Assembly: GCA_001972305.1 (NCBI GenBank)
Contig: BDDD01002234.1
Coordinates: 117,334-181,333, forward strand
Direction: 5' to 3'
Length of the DNA: 64,000 nt
From: Cephalotus follicularis
Taxonomy: Eukaryota; Streptophyta; Magnoliopsida; Oxalidales; Cephalotaceae
Shown: positions 21,063 to 32,649 of the stretch, piece after piece
Layout of the letters: every line of letters starts with the position of its first letter
How positions within the stretch are numbered: the stretch's first letter is position 1
Translations under genes and position numbers: made by a program
The notes under the pieces: generated by a model
Told to the model about the DNA's origin: nothing
The model's database searches: none
The model's input: only the letters and a program-made list of their open reading frames with translations

Positions 21063-21452
21063 TGTAATGTCCTGAACTATTGTAGCGCATTTTATCATAT
21101 GTATGCATTATTGTTATTGTATTATATTGACCTATTGAAGTATTTTATATACCCAATATAGGATTACTGACAGTGAGCATGCATACTCATATTATTGTTC
21201 GGGTACGTTTAAGTTGAGTTTCGAAGATGGGGCCGCAGTTCTTTATAACCACATGTTATAAATGAACCGTGCCCACTCATTTTCCTATATATACTCTCCC
21301 TTACATCTCTCCCTCTCACAACATCCCTCTTTTTCTCTCTCTCTTCCCATGGTTAGCCCCTCTCTACTTCTTCACCTTACCACTACATCATACACACATC
21401 TTCATCTCTTCTCCATTCACCTGATCTCATTTTCTCTTTCTCTCTTGGTTAT
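21063..21452 (+). mobile_element. 5' LTR of element D, part 1
   Basis: It begins TGTAATGTCCTGAACTATTG. A TATA-like CCTATATATACT lies at about 21283-21294, followed by a CT-rich leader, so the U3/R border is probably near 21310-21330. It is split at 21452 by a solo LTR with TSD GTTAT. It is inverted relative to the copy at 19257-19859. Confidence 0.75.
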
Positions 21453-21851
21453 TGTCACACCCCGTTTAAGAGAAACGTAACATTAAAGCGGTAAAGGCAA
21501 TTAACATAAAAATACAGCTCACGGAAAAACCATAAAATTTAAAACTTTTAAACAAACTGTCAGTTGCGGAAGCATAACAAGTTCATAAGCTGTAAACTCG
21601 TAACGTGCGTCCCATACCACACGCTACCAAGATACAAATCATAAAAGTTAATCGCCCATGAAACGGAGCGTGAATTACAGTACAAGATTAAAATCCTTCA
21701 GAAACAAAACCATAACAACAGTGCAACCGAAAATCATAACCAGCATAGGTTTAATACAAAGCAGGAGAATAAGCAAAACCAAGGACACAACAACTTGATC
21801 TCCATCCATGTCAGTCCAACCGGTCCACTGCATCAATCTGTAAAGTAGGGG

Positions 21852-21871
21852 GTTAGCCTTTGTCCTCACTC
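21852..21871 (-). promoter_or_regulatory. Conserved LTR module (solo LTR of family A)
   Basis: Exact minus-strand GAGTGAGGACAAAGGCTAAC, 399 nt from the TGTGACA end. Confidence 0.6.
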
Positions 21872-22785
21872 GGCTAAGTCATAAGAGTAGTTCGGGATTA
21901 ACATTAAATGCATGTCATGATATGAATGAAGAAATAATACAGTGCAGTGGAGACCCCAGTTTATATATATATGAAAAAATATATATATATATAACAGTAC
22001 GGTAAATATCAGTGTTACATATATATATGAAATATTCGTATGCAGTAACAGTACAGTAGTAACCCATCCAAGGCTACATCAACAAACACAGTAATGTCCG
22101 AGAAGGACCAATAGGCAGTACAGTATGTCCGCATAGGACAACAACAACAGTCAGTATGTCCACATAGGACCACAACAGGCAGTATATAGCGCCGCCAACT
22201 CCTGACCCCACGCTACACTCCCACTCCGGCCCCTACATCAGGAGACCGAGCGAGGCAATAGTACAGTGAGTCACCTAGCCATGCTCTTGGCCCCTAGGTA
22301 CAACCCTACTACTAGTCGGCGCTGGCAACCTCCGCCATGCAACTAGTAGCTCAAACATAAACACATAGCAATTCACAGAGCAAACAGTGAATTTAAACAG
22401 TAACAGTACAGTAAACAGTAATGATCGTTTAGATCGACAACAGGCAGTTGTTTTCCAAAATGTTTCCAAAAATGACAGTATTTGAAAATAGACATTTTCA
22501 GTAGAAAATATCAATAAACAGCTTCAGTAGTGTAAATTGTTTATCAGTTCGGTCGAAAATACGTTATTTAACCAATACATATTCTCATACTCAAAATATC
22601 CTATTCCAAGTTCATATATGCATTTCTAAATATCAATACTTTAGAAATCATAAACAATTCACAAATAGTATATAATGAGGCAGTAAACAGTGCATATGCA
22701 ATACATACAAATGCTCAAATGTACTATAATAGGAATCAGGATCGTTTCGTATCGTTACATGAAGAAAACCCCAAACAGTAGCAAA

Positions 22786-23115
22786 GACGTCGATGTCTAT
22801 CCATAAGGCGTCGATGTCTTTTCCAATAGGCGTCGATGGCCAGGTCCTTAAGGTCAGCGCGTTCTGCAGAGAAGGCGTCGATGTCCAATCCGTACACGTC
22901 GACGTTCAAGGTCTGGAACCCTAAAACGATAGCGTATTGTTGATGGCGTCGACGCGTTAAGGTAGGAACCTTAGGCGTCGACGTATAATACGTCAAAACC
23001 CAGGCAGGTAGCCTAAGGCGTCGATGTCTTTCCATAGACGTCGATCCCTTTCAAATAGTAACAAGGCAAAACTCAAAAGACGTCGATGTTCATTAAAAGA
23101 CGTCGATGTCTATCT
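22786..23115. repeat. GTCGAC motif cluster (solo LTR, cluster 1)
   Basis: Eleven copies in 330 bp, among them AAAGACGTCGATGTCTAT, AAGGCGTCGATGTCTTTT, GGCGTCGACGTAT and GGCGTCGACGCG. The copies resemble one another; the spacers do not. Confidence 0.9.
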
Positions 23116-23869
23116 AGCAGCAGTTGTCTTCTTCCTCACGACTTAACACACAATAGCCTTAACAACCCATAATCATGCATAATAATAGGTAATCCAGGCA
23201 AGAAACCAACATGCAGATACTCAAAACATATCTAGCATATCATGGCATCAATCCAGTAACAAAATCAGTTCAAGAATCATGCATTTCATACATCCAAAAT
23301 CATAGACTATGCATGAATATCAAACTCGAGATTACAGTTATGGCTTTCCCCTACCTTTTGTCCCAAGTTAGGAACTGGAAAGTCCACCCCTTTGCGTTCC
23401 AACCGGTCATAGCAGCCCCTCTAGGTCCGTCCCGTAGCTGCACTAGTAGCTCCAACCTCCAAGCTCGAAGGTCAACAATGGTGGAAGTGTTTTCTCTCTT
23501 TAACCCTCTATTTTCTTACACAGGTGTCTGAGCCGAACCAGGAATGAAGAGAGGAGGTGTTTTATGCTGGTAGGACCTCTCTCTTCCTTATCTAGCCCAT
23601 TGTATGCACTTCCCAATCCCATTTTCCCATTTTCTCTCTTTCCCAGTTCTGTCTCATTTGTTTTGCAGGAGTAGGCGTTGAAGGTGGCACCATGGCCTGC
23701 ATGCACACCCAAGTGTCATGCCCTTCCTTCAACTCTGGTACTTGCATGACTGATATCATCTAGCATGCACAACACGTATCTATCATGCCCCAAGGCGCCT
23801 ACAAAAGGCTCTAAACCCGATTCCCTTGCACGTTATTTGTCAGAAGAGTAACATGCATGGCATTCGAAG

Positions 23870-24040
23870 TTAAAGCGTCGACGTCTTTCCAAAGACGTCG
23901 ATGTCATTCATTAGGTTACACGAGAACATCGATGTCCTCCTCTGGATCGATGTGCATGTGCATGCAGCTACGTGCGCCCTCTTGCCACAAAGGCGTCAAC
24001 GTGATTCTAAAGGCGTCGACGTGTTTCTCCCAGAACAACG
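23870..24040. repeat. GTCGAC motif cluster (solo LTR, cluster 2)
   Basis: Five copies (AAGCGTCGACGTCTTT, AAAGACGTCGATGTC, AACATCGATGTCC, GGCGTCAACGTG, GGCGTCGACGTG), beyond the leader region. Confidence 0.85.
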
Positions 24041-24714
24041 TCGTTTTAGCATTTTAACATTCTTTTAGCATTTAACACAACAATTCAACATTATAGAGAT
24101 GGGAAATCATCACCAAATTCGGAAAATCCATCCTTTATTTAATTCCACAATTCAAGTACAAATACATTGTGAAATTATAATACATGAAAATCTCGGGCGT
24201 TACAGTTATTTTCACTACATAACACCCTATACACACAACCCTTTCTCTCCTTACTGTAGCCTCAATTTGAAAGCACCAAGGGGAAGATGGGGCTTGGTTT
24301 TGCCTGATTGTAATCACCATTGAAGCTTGGAGGCATTGGAGGTTCTATACTTGAGTCTAATATTCGATTTCTGCTGAATTCAACACCCATAAGCTTCAAA
24401 GTGTTAGGTAGGAAATCTCTATGTAAAATTCAAATGATTATGCACATATAAATTGTATTTGAGTGATTGCGATAGTTGTTATTAATTGAATTGATGGACT
24501 GCAAGAAATCGGTGAAAACGGTTTATAGATCCACTTTAGCCATTTTATTGTTTGAGGACATTTGGGCCATCTAAATGATTTGATATCTTGATATGTTTTT
24601 TTTGGACATGTCTATATTATTCTCGCAAAGTTTCATTTCAAACGGATTTGAGGAAGGCCTTCAAAAACTGAAATTGTCTAAAGGGCTTGCTGATATTTTC
24701 TGCATAAAGTGGTC

Positions 24715-24870
24715 TATTAGTCGACTAATTGTGAAATTAGTTGACTAATTATGGAAATTTTGGCATATTAGTCCACTAATTATTAAATTAGTTAACCAAG
24801 TTCTTAATTCTGGTTTGCAGATCTGAGCAACTTAGTCGACTTATTATGAAATCAGTCGACTAGTTTCACC
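24715..24870. repeat. TTAGTCGACTAA motif cluster (D LTR)
   Basis: Six copies of TTAGTCGACTAATT or variants (TTAGTTGACTAATT, TTAGTCCACTAATT, CAGTCGACTAGTTT), two to three of them paired about 15 bp apart. It is the same GTCGAC centre as in other families but with TTA/TAA flanks, so the palindrome arms are family-specific. Confidence 0.8.
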
Positions 24871-25129
24871 CAAAAGTGATGATTTCACTTATTTTTCAAA
24901 CGGTTGTCAATGTGATAAGGTCTTGTGTATGGGACTTTCAAGTGAACTATGGTTTTAGGGATAATGGTTAAGGTGTGTTCAAGTTTAGGGACAATGGGGG
25001 TACGGTTTGGAAGGTGTTTGGAAGGATTAGGGGCTGATTTGGGTTCAGTGAAATGAATGGAGATTGGGCACGAGTTATGGGGTTCTTTGAGGGTTAAGTT
25101 TCTGGTTTGTTGACGTTTTAATGGTTCAA

Positions 25130-26060
25130 GATGATGTGGTTAAGAATTGTGGAATAATAGAGAAGATAGTTCATCCAAACACCAATCCAAGCCTAAAGGA
25201 CTAACCACCAGCGAGGAATTAGTATCACCACCACAAGAGAGCTCAAGTCTTGGATAAAGGTTGAAGAACACAATTTAAAGAGTAAACACTCAATATTTCA
25301 TTCAACGGAGGCTCCCTAAATCTGATTACGACTTACATTTTTAAAGCCCAAGGACATAGAAATTCAAAATTCATCTAGAGACTTCTTCATAGGGGTGGGA
25401 AAACACTCAGAAAGACCAGTCAAGCCTACAATTTACAATAGATGATAAAATGTGCTAACAATAATGACAATACAAAGATAAAGACCAAAATACATGAATA
25501 AACTCAAAATGTAACTTCCCATGCCTAGAAAATATTCCTCATGCCCTGATTGTTGCTTCCCATGCCTTGATTGTAGTTTCAAGACATCAAATATGGTTCT
25601 CATACATCAAAAAATGGGATTCAAAGTCTAGATTAATCAATAAAAGTGTCATATCTTATTCTCATGCTTTGAAAACGGAATTCAATGCCTAGATTAGTGA
25701 AACAACATCTTGAAACAAGTTTCAAAGCCATCATTAATGCTTTAAGTCTTCAAAATGTAGATTCATCACCCCTGGACCATTATCAACACTTCAAGTCTCC
25801 AAAATCATATTTATTCGCCTTTTCCACTTCAATGCTTCTTGAATGAATGAATGAATTTCCTCTCAAATTGAAGCTAGGACCAAAATTTATTGATCCATGC
25901 AAGTGGGTTTCACCAAAGCAATCAAAGTATACCAAAAAGACAAAGAACAAACTTCCCTTGGGCCTAAAGAAGGTTGGATCGGCCATCAAGTAAATTAAAG
26001 GCAAATTAAGCTTGATTAGCATGTTGGACTAGGGATTGAACTTGCAAATGTATCACAATG
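25130..26060. other. Unclassified segment inside D's LTR
   Basis: It begins about where the text changes from LTR-like G/T-rich DNA to A/C-rich DNA (from about 25140) and changes back near 26060. It contains dispersed CATGCCTTGATTG / CATGCCTAGATTA phrases (25520-25700). There are no protein matches, and I could not define terminal repeats or a TSD. It may be a nested non-autonomous element or simply LTR sequence. Confidence 0.3.
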
Positions 26061-26659
26061 GGAGTCTCCTAACGCTCAAAGGACTTTATACTAAACATTT
26101 TTTTACACATGTTCATATGTTTATTGACCGACGACATTAGGTAACCATGTTTGGCTAAGCACTTGTGCTTAAGCCAAAGCATACCCGCCTAACACTCATT
26201 TTTACAACACCAAAGCTACAAGGTTATTAAGTGATGATGCTCTATCTAGAGTGTTCTTCACCAAGAGTCGGTTGTTAGCCTGAGCATCGATCCTTGACTT
26301 AGTTCACTGCGATAAGTATCAATTCTTGGAGTCTAATCATTGCCACTTGGGTTATCCCTTAGCACTTGGTTGCTTATTTTTTAAACCATTTGCAATACTT
26401 TCTAACTAGCTGCTTCACCGGATCGTACTTAGATCACTAGAGCTCTTTTAAAACTATTTTTTATCTTGGTTATATAGGTTTGATCTTTTGGTAGATCAAT
26501 ATATTGTACAACACTTTTGATTGACATGATAGACCGATTGAATCATTGGCCATTAGATTGGTTGAGTGACTATTTTGGAATACGGTTCACCCATCGACCG
26601 AATCTTCATCTAGATTGATGGTGTATTCATGTTGATGATTGTTTGATTGATTGATACCA

Positions 26660-27030
26660 TAGGCATCTTAGCGATCTCTAGTCAGGTATGCATGACGATA
26701 GTTGTATATCTATACTCGTGCTCCCTCTAGTTAGTCATTCACCGCCTATTGGCCAACAGAACCATTGTATTGAAAGATTGTGTAGCTGTGTCGATGACCG
26801 AGTGATTGATTGATCATAACCAAAGATGTCTTTGCGATCTCTAGTCAGGTAATTGTGGTCTCCCCTATTTTAGACATTTGTTGCCTATTAGCTATCAATA
26901 TCATCACCAACCAATCGATTGATAGATTGTGACCATAGGTGTTGAAGCGATCTCTAGACATGAATCTAGGCAATGGTTATCCCATATGTTCCCTTTGTTT
27001 AGACATTCGCTGCTTATTGGCTATTGACAC
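26660..27030 (+). repeat. Degenerate tandem repeat of about 120-130 bp in D's LTR
   Basis: Three units, each with ACCATAGG...GCGATCTCTAGTCAGGTA...TTAGACATTCGCTGCCTATTGGCTAT-type content, start near 26655, 26817 and 26930. They are clearly diverged from one another, so the array is old. Confidence 0.65.
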
Positions 27031-27032
27031 AC

Positions 27033-27040
<8 letters not shown>

Positions 27041-27082
<42 letters not shown>
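27041..27082 (+). repeat. (CT)21 microsatellite
   Basis: Twenty-one uninterrupted CT dinucleotides, followed by CTTCTTCTTC. It lies in the transcribed-looking part of D's LTR. Confidence 0.97.
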
Positions 27083-27085
<3 letters not shown>

Positions 27086-28090
27086 TCTTCCCTGTCATCT
27101 CTCTTCTCCCTGCTACTAGCGTACATGTCGATGCCTAAATCGCCTGGTTCAATTTGTATCCATTTTCAACCCTCCTTTCATCGCTCAAAGTTCATAATAG
27201 GTGGAGATAATTTGTACACTGCATCTTATCTTTATCTAGAGTGATTTAGTGTAGGATAAACACTTGGCTTGCATCCTGGATATTCCTTTTCCGTGGCTTA
27301 AGGAGGAGCTTGGAGTTCTTGGATTCAAAGGGTAGAGGGAGTCTGACTTGAAGGAAGCAGTCTTCACCTTGGTAAGAATCTCTTCTCTTCTTGTTCTTGT
27401 GGCCGTGGCAGCGGGCTGTGGCTTGGGTTAGAGAACCCAAGCTGAACCCCTTGCCCTCTTGGTGGTATGCTTCTCATCCCTTAGGGTTAGGGATGTTTGG
27501 GTTTGGGTTGATTGGACTTTTGGCTAGGGTTTGTGTGTTTCCTTGTGAGCCATTCTTGGAGTCCATTTCTAGGGTTTACGGCAACCCTCTTGTTCGACCC
27601 GGTTTTCCCTATGCTTGGTTTTGGGTGTTGGTTTGATTGGTTGTTCAATCAGAGTTCCTTGACACTCATTGGGACAATTCAAACTTAGATTAGGGCATCC
27701 CATTGCTTATGGATAAATCAATTTGGTGAAATTTAAAATTAATCAGCCATAAACCCTAAAGTCTGGATTGTATGTCTTTTTTCGCAGCGCTAGGGCCCGT
27801 TCCCAACATAGTGGATGTGGAGGCTCTTGATATCGTTGTCGTGCGAAGATTGAAGTTGGACTTTATAGCTTTGTTATTTATTGTATAAGTGTTGTACTAG
27901 GATGGATAAGTATTGTACTTGTAATCAGGCTTGTAATTATCAGTATTATTGTATCTCTAGTAATAAGCTTGAGTCATGTATGTAATAAAGTTTTAAATTA
28001 TCCTACTTTTTGATATGTTACCTAGGCCCGACCACTTTACTGTATTGAATGTAACGCCTTGAATTTTTTACTCGGAAGCGGGGTGTTACA

Positions 28091-28234
28091 GTTGGTATCA
28101 GAGAGATTGTCGGTCTGCTAGGTTAAGTATCAAATTGTGGTGATAAGTCCCAGTTAAATAATTCCTACTATGAATCTAACCTTTTCTTTCATAAGGTAGA
28201 TAATGGATGACAGAAGGAGATGTAATTCTCCAGC
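28091..28234 (+). pseudogene. Element D leader and first codons of gag (interrupted)
   Basis: After the LTR come the PBS (28093-28103, TGGTATCAGAG, an 11-nt match to initiator-Met tRNA) and a short leader. An ATG at 28203 opens a frame (MDDRRRCNSP) that is cut at 28234 by copia element E. The same frame resumes at 44709 after E and its target duplication CCAGC, so E landed about 11 codons into D's gag. Confidence 0.75.
28093..28103 (+). other. Primer-binding site of element D
   Basis: TGGTATCAGAG, two bases after the LTR terminus at 28090. Confidence 0.85.
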
Positions 28235-30378
28235 TGTTAGATATAGTGACCCGACAAGCCATTAGATGGATTGTCATATTATATCTTACCATGCATGGAA
28301 CAATCTTTTTCCTTATATATGATGCGTGCTAAATTTTTTACGGTAATATCACTTGTATTTTATCACATAATTGAAGTAGTTAAGTACCTACTTATACTAG
28401 TGATGCCCTGACATAAGGTTGGATGCCTGGCAAGGAGGCTGTGAGACTGGTTACCTTGTTCCTTATGTCAAACTTGTTCCAAGTCATAGGTTCACTTTGT
28501 GGGCATTAGTGAACCGGATAGACTTGCGCGTATGTTGCCTGCTCATGGAATCGGGGGATGGATTCTCTGACTACCATGTATGTTGGACACTAGGGCAAAT
28601 ACGGGGTGCGCACTGGGAGCGTATACACTGAATAGGACCCGCGTAGGAGACACTATTTTGATAGTCGCTATTCTCGTGTCAGTAGTGACTCCTGCTTGTG
28701 GCGCTTGTGTATAAGTGATTATCACTTAGCGAGTTTTTTAACTCGTCTGATCCTTAGACCTGAGCAACTACTCTATATTGTATGGAGACGGTTATGATTT
28801 GATCTCCACCTTACCCAGTCCTTACGCAGGGCTGGGAATTGGGTGGTCTATGGGTATGATCGAATCTATACGAATATAAGTGAGTGCGCAATAAGGGATT
28901 GTCGCCCCTGAGCGAAGGTGGTCGGCCCTATTATGGTGTGATTATACTTTAGATTTATGAAATCCTTGGCCAAGGTTGAGGTAGACTGAAAATTAGATTT
29001 CCGGAGAGTTTACCAAAGGTCCAGGTAATGATCAGATATTTTAGCCATTGAGGTACTATCTAGGGTTGACACATATCCATACCCTAGACCTCAATCGGGA
29101 CCAAGTATGACAAGGGATTATAGTACACGCGAACCGACGACTTAGAAAATATGGGTTATTGAGGTGTGGGAAAATTAATTAGATTAATTTTTCCATATGG
29201 ATAATATTTGGATATTATTCCAATAGCAATAAAATTGGTCGAGGACCATTTAGAATGGCTAAACCGGACCCGAGGGGTATTTCGGTCATTTATGAACACC
29301 TCTCTAATAACCAAGATTTTAAAGGGTCACTGCCTTATAATGATTATATCTTTAATATGTTGGACATATTAAGTCTTGGTGTCAAATATCGGTTGTGTGG
29401 ATTTTGCATTTTGTGGAAACACATATGCTTGATCTTACTTAACCAATATTCGAAGGGTACATGAGATCACTAAAAGAGTTAGACACTTAATGCTTCACTG
29501 ACCAGAAGGAGTCGATGTCTTTTAGAAAGACGTCGATGCTTAACTCTTGGAAAGACGCTGATGTCTTTTAGAAAGCGTCGATGTCTTTAGTGCCACATTG
29601 CATAGGCGTCGACGTCCTTTGGAAGGCGTCGACGTCTTTGAGCAGAACGTGCTGCCTGTGCACGAGCTCACTTCGTGGGAACGTTTTCTCTCTCATTTCC
29701 AGCAACCATCTCCTGTTCTTGCACGTTTTAGAAACGTGGGAATCGTGGCTTTGGACTCCCAGGGAGTGAAGGCCATGATCCTTAGTGAATGGGAGATTGG
29801 GAGAGAGAATTGTAGGCTAGTTATAAGCATTTCTGCAGAAAATGCCAAAATGAGGTTAAGGCATTTTTGCTGGGCAAGAGCTCGAATTTCTCTGCAGATT
29901 GTGTGTTCCTTTCATTTGTGATACACCAAGCAAGAGCTTGTCTAGGGTGGATTGATCATTGACTTCATTGGTCAATATCAATTTACCTTTTCCAAGCTAA
30001 GTGAGAGAAAGTGAGAGTTCAAGCACTTGATCATTGCTGGTTGGATTGCTCGTTGTTCCTGAGACTTGGAGAACATCAAAGGGGAACCTACTCAAGCTTG
30101 TAGCAGCAAAGAAAGAAGGATCCTTCACCCGCTGGTATAAATTCTTGGTCCTTCTTCCTTATGCCATGCTTGTGTGTCACCATTGGTTGCAATGGTGACA
30201 CCAATTCAATTCTGTTGATGTTGTGGTGAACCATGTGGTCTGTGGACGTGCCATAATGGATTGGTTTCGTTATATATGGTGTTATTCCGCTGCCATGATT
30301 GTACGTTTAAAGTTTTAGTCTACACCCTTACACCCTTTGTCCATTTTGGCACCGAACTCAGTATATCCGATTCCAACA
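28235..30378 (+). mobile_element. 5' LTR of element E
   Basis: 2144 bp. It carries a GTCGAC cluster (29505-29645) and TATA-like TATAAA at 30136-30141 after a purine-rich stretch. The 3' LTR lacks about 456 bp present here (about 28278-28733). Confidence 0.93.
29505..29645. repeat. GTCGAC motif cluster (E 5' LTR)
   Basis: Six copies: AGTCGATGTCTTTT, AAGACGTCGATGC, AAGACGCTGATGTC, AAGCGTCGATGTCTTT, GGCGTCGACGTCC and GGCGTCGACGTCTTT. The copies and order match those of the 3' LTR at 36470-36615. This is a copia element, unrelated to the gypsy families with the same motif. Confidence 0.88.
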
Positions 30379-31846
30379 ATGGTATCAGAGCGTCCCACAT
30401 CATCCTTAATTGAATATGTATGCCTTAGACGATGTACTGATTAATAGTTTAATCAATGGATGTGTTTTGTGATCAAACAGCATGAAATTGGATTTCATTG
30501 TGTTTTTGTGCTGCGAATGTTGTTTTAATTTGTTTAGAATTATGTTTGGAACATGCATAGTGCATTTTGGAATGCCAGAATGGTATACCAAAGTCTAAAC
30601 CATTGATTTCTGTATTTTTTGAAATGCAGAAACTGCCCAGGGGGCTATAGACGTCGACGTCCTTGGTAGACATCGATGTCATGTTCAAATTCCCAAGAAA
30701 GACGTCGGCGTTCTTGATAGACGTCGATGTCTTGTTCATCTTTTCCAGAAAACGCGTGTATGTTCTTGCTGGACGTCGACGCTTTTTTCAACTGTTCTTG
30801 AGAAATGCATTGATGCTCTATTTTTGCATCGATGCTTTATGTTTTTTCAGAAAACACGTCGATGCCTTTTGAAAGGCGTCGACGTCTTTTATAAAAAAAT
30901 GAAGCAAACTGGTTTTGATAAAATTGGATTTTATACATTTTGGCACTTGGAGAATTAAAAATCATTGCTTGATTTAGTGGGAGTTTGATCAATTAACAAT
31001 CATTGAATTAAATTTTGTAATTGGTTATCATTTATGACATTTGTTTTATTTGTGGTTATATTATATTGGATATAATATAGATCTTATGCACAATGGATGG
31101 CCCGAAAAGGACTTTGACCTAGTTTATGGTTTTCTTTGTGTGGATGGATTTGTTTATTTATTATCTTTAAAGGTCTGTAATAAGGTGTCTGCATGCACCA
31201 TTTATTTATCCTTACTTTTGTAATTTCTCCTTGTAATTTTTTAAAATGTAATTTTCTTTTCGAAAATTTATTGTTCCTTTTGTAAAAGATGACTTTGCAA
31301 GGAGAGATGGAGGAAATGAGATATGGAGTACAAGACTTTTCAAGGCCATGTATGCATGGTTATTGTTGTAATAAATAGATTTAAATCTTTACACCTAGGA
31401 AGACCTTGTAATGACTTTGGGCTCAAGTCATTGCATATAATGTACCTTGCCAAGATCCATTGACATATTTTAGAAATATGTCCAAGGTGCATAAGGTACT
31501 CGTCTTGCATGCTAAGCCTTAATTAATTGGAATTGGCTAATACAACCAATGAATTAATTAATGGCTCGGTAATCAAAACTTGAGACCGCAAATTCCCTCA
31601 ATGCAATAATAAATCTTAACGTAGGAACCCATGGAGTGGTTCCCCGTGGCCTTCCACAATTTTCGTTGAGTAGTGTTCCTGGGTTGTTGGTTTGTCATGC
31701 CCTAGCTGAGGCTAATGACTTGGGGATATTATGTCAACGTCGGTGTTGGGAACCGCAAAGGGTGGCTATGTTTTAGCACTTGGACACGCCTACGTGTGGG
31801 TGTTAAAACTTGACTCAACTTATATTTCCTTATCTAGGTTGCTAGT
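30379..31846 (+). other. Untranslated leader of element E with PBS and GTCGAC cluster
   Basis: The PBS TGGTATCAGAGC is at 30380-30391, an exact 12-nt match. The next 1.45 kb lacks a credible frame. It includes a cluster of GTCGAC motifs (30650-30895) and AT-rich DNA. The gag ATG is at 31847. The leader should be present in genomic RNA, so the motif is not restricted to LTRs in this element. Confidence 0.8.
30650..30895. repeat. GTCGAC motif cluster (E leader)
   Basis: Nine to ten copies, for example AGACGTCGACGTCC, AGACATCGATGTC, AGACGTCGGCG, AGACGTCGATGTC, GGACGTCGACGC, TGCATCGATGC, ACACGTCGATGCC and GGCGTCGACGTCTTTT. Confidence 0.88.
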
Positions 31847-32644
31847 ATGGCTTTATCAAATGCAATGTCCCGCATTCTAGAGACAAATAAACTTGAGGGG
31901 CCCAGCTTCAACGATTGGCAACGTAACCTCAAATTCATCCTAACGGCCAATAAATTTGCGTATGTGATGAAATGGGGGCCTCCATCACTAGGTGATAATC
32001 CTACGCCTGATGAGTGCGATCGTCTGGCCATGTGGCTGGAGGACGATGATCATGCTCGGTGTATCGCCCTTTTGGGGATGACACCGGAGTTGCAACGCAA
32101 GTATGAGAAGATTGAGATCATATCTGCTATACTTCAAGATCTCGAGGAGATGTATGGGGCCGGGTCTAGGACTCGGAGGCTTAATGTCTCACGCAAACTC
32201 TTCAAGGCGCAGATGCCAGAGGGAGCTTCAGTCCATGATCATGGACTGGAGATGATAAACATGATTGAGCAGCTTGCTCAATTAGGGTTTGTCATGGATC
32301 ATGATCTGCAGATAGATCTTATTCTTACATCCCTCCCTGGATCGTTCTCACAGTTTGTGGAGTGTTTTCACTTGATTGAAATAGAAGTAACTCTTTCTGA
32401 GTTAGTTTCTATGTTGAGAACGGCAGAGGCCAATCTTGACTCTACGAAGTCAAAGATCCCAGTCAAGGAGGGGAAGCTTGGAGCTAGTGGGATTGTTGCC
32501 AAAGATCGTTTGAAGCAGTTGGCGGCTGAGGGTGCTTGTTTTCAGTGCTGTAAGTCCGGACACTGGAAAAAGGATTGTCGAGTTACTGGTGCTGGAGTCT
32601 CTTCTGATGTTTGGTGTAAGTACATCAGGTATGTTCATGATTGA
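31847..32644 (+). pseudogene. Element E gag (copia)
   Basis: 265 codons starting MALSNAMSRILETNKLEG, a copia-type Gag (UBN2/retrotransposon gag family from the pattern KLEGPSFNDWQRNLKFIL). A single CCHC zinc knuckle CFQCCKSGHWKKDC lies near residue 230. Gag packages RNA into virus-like particles. The frame continues for a few codons after the knuckle and stops at 32644; the protease is in another frame, so a frameshift of about 1 nt lies between 32600 and 32660. Copia elements normally use one frame, so this looks like damage. Confidence 0.88.
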
Positions 32645-32649
32645 ATTAA

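Larger units (their letters stand above)
21453..24204 (-). mobile_element. Solo LTR of family A (2.75 kb) with perfect TSD
   Basis: Plus-strand ends TGTCACACCCCG and CTCGGGCGTTACA, flanked by the identical 5-bp duplication GTTAT (21448-21452 and 24205-24209). It has no internal domain, so it arose by recombination between two LTRs of a full element. It is the cleanest reference for family A's LTR: conserved module at 21852-21871, ATATATAT tract (21964-22000), CCAACTCCTGACC blocks (22190-22290), cluster 1 (22786-23115), candidate leader near 23340-23370 (minus-strand AAGGTAGGGG), cluster 2 (23870-24040). Confidence 0.95.
24205..28090 (+). mobile_element. 5' LTR of element D, part 2
   Basis: This runs from the right TSD copy GTTAT of the solo LTR to the LTR end CGGAAGCGGGGTGTTACA at 28090, directly followed by a PBS. 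With part 1, the LTR is about 4.3 kb, which is long even for this clade. The middle (about 25130-26060) has a different character and may be a further insertion. No open frame with recognisable protein similarity is seen. Polyadenylation-like AATAAAG lies near 27983. Confidence 0.7.

Noticed and set aside
27041-27082. (CT)21 tract as a functional promoter element
   Set aside because: Pyrimidine tracts are common in plant LTR leaders, but nothing else marks a start site here. Recorded only as a microsatellite.
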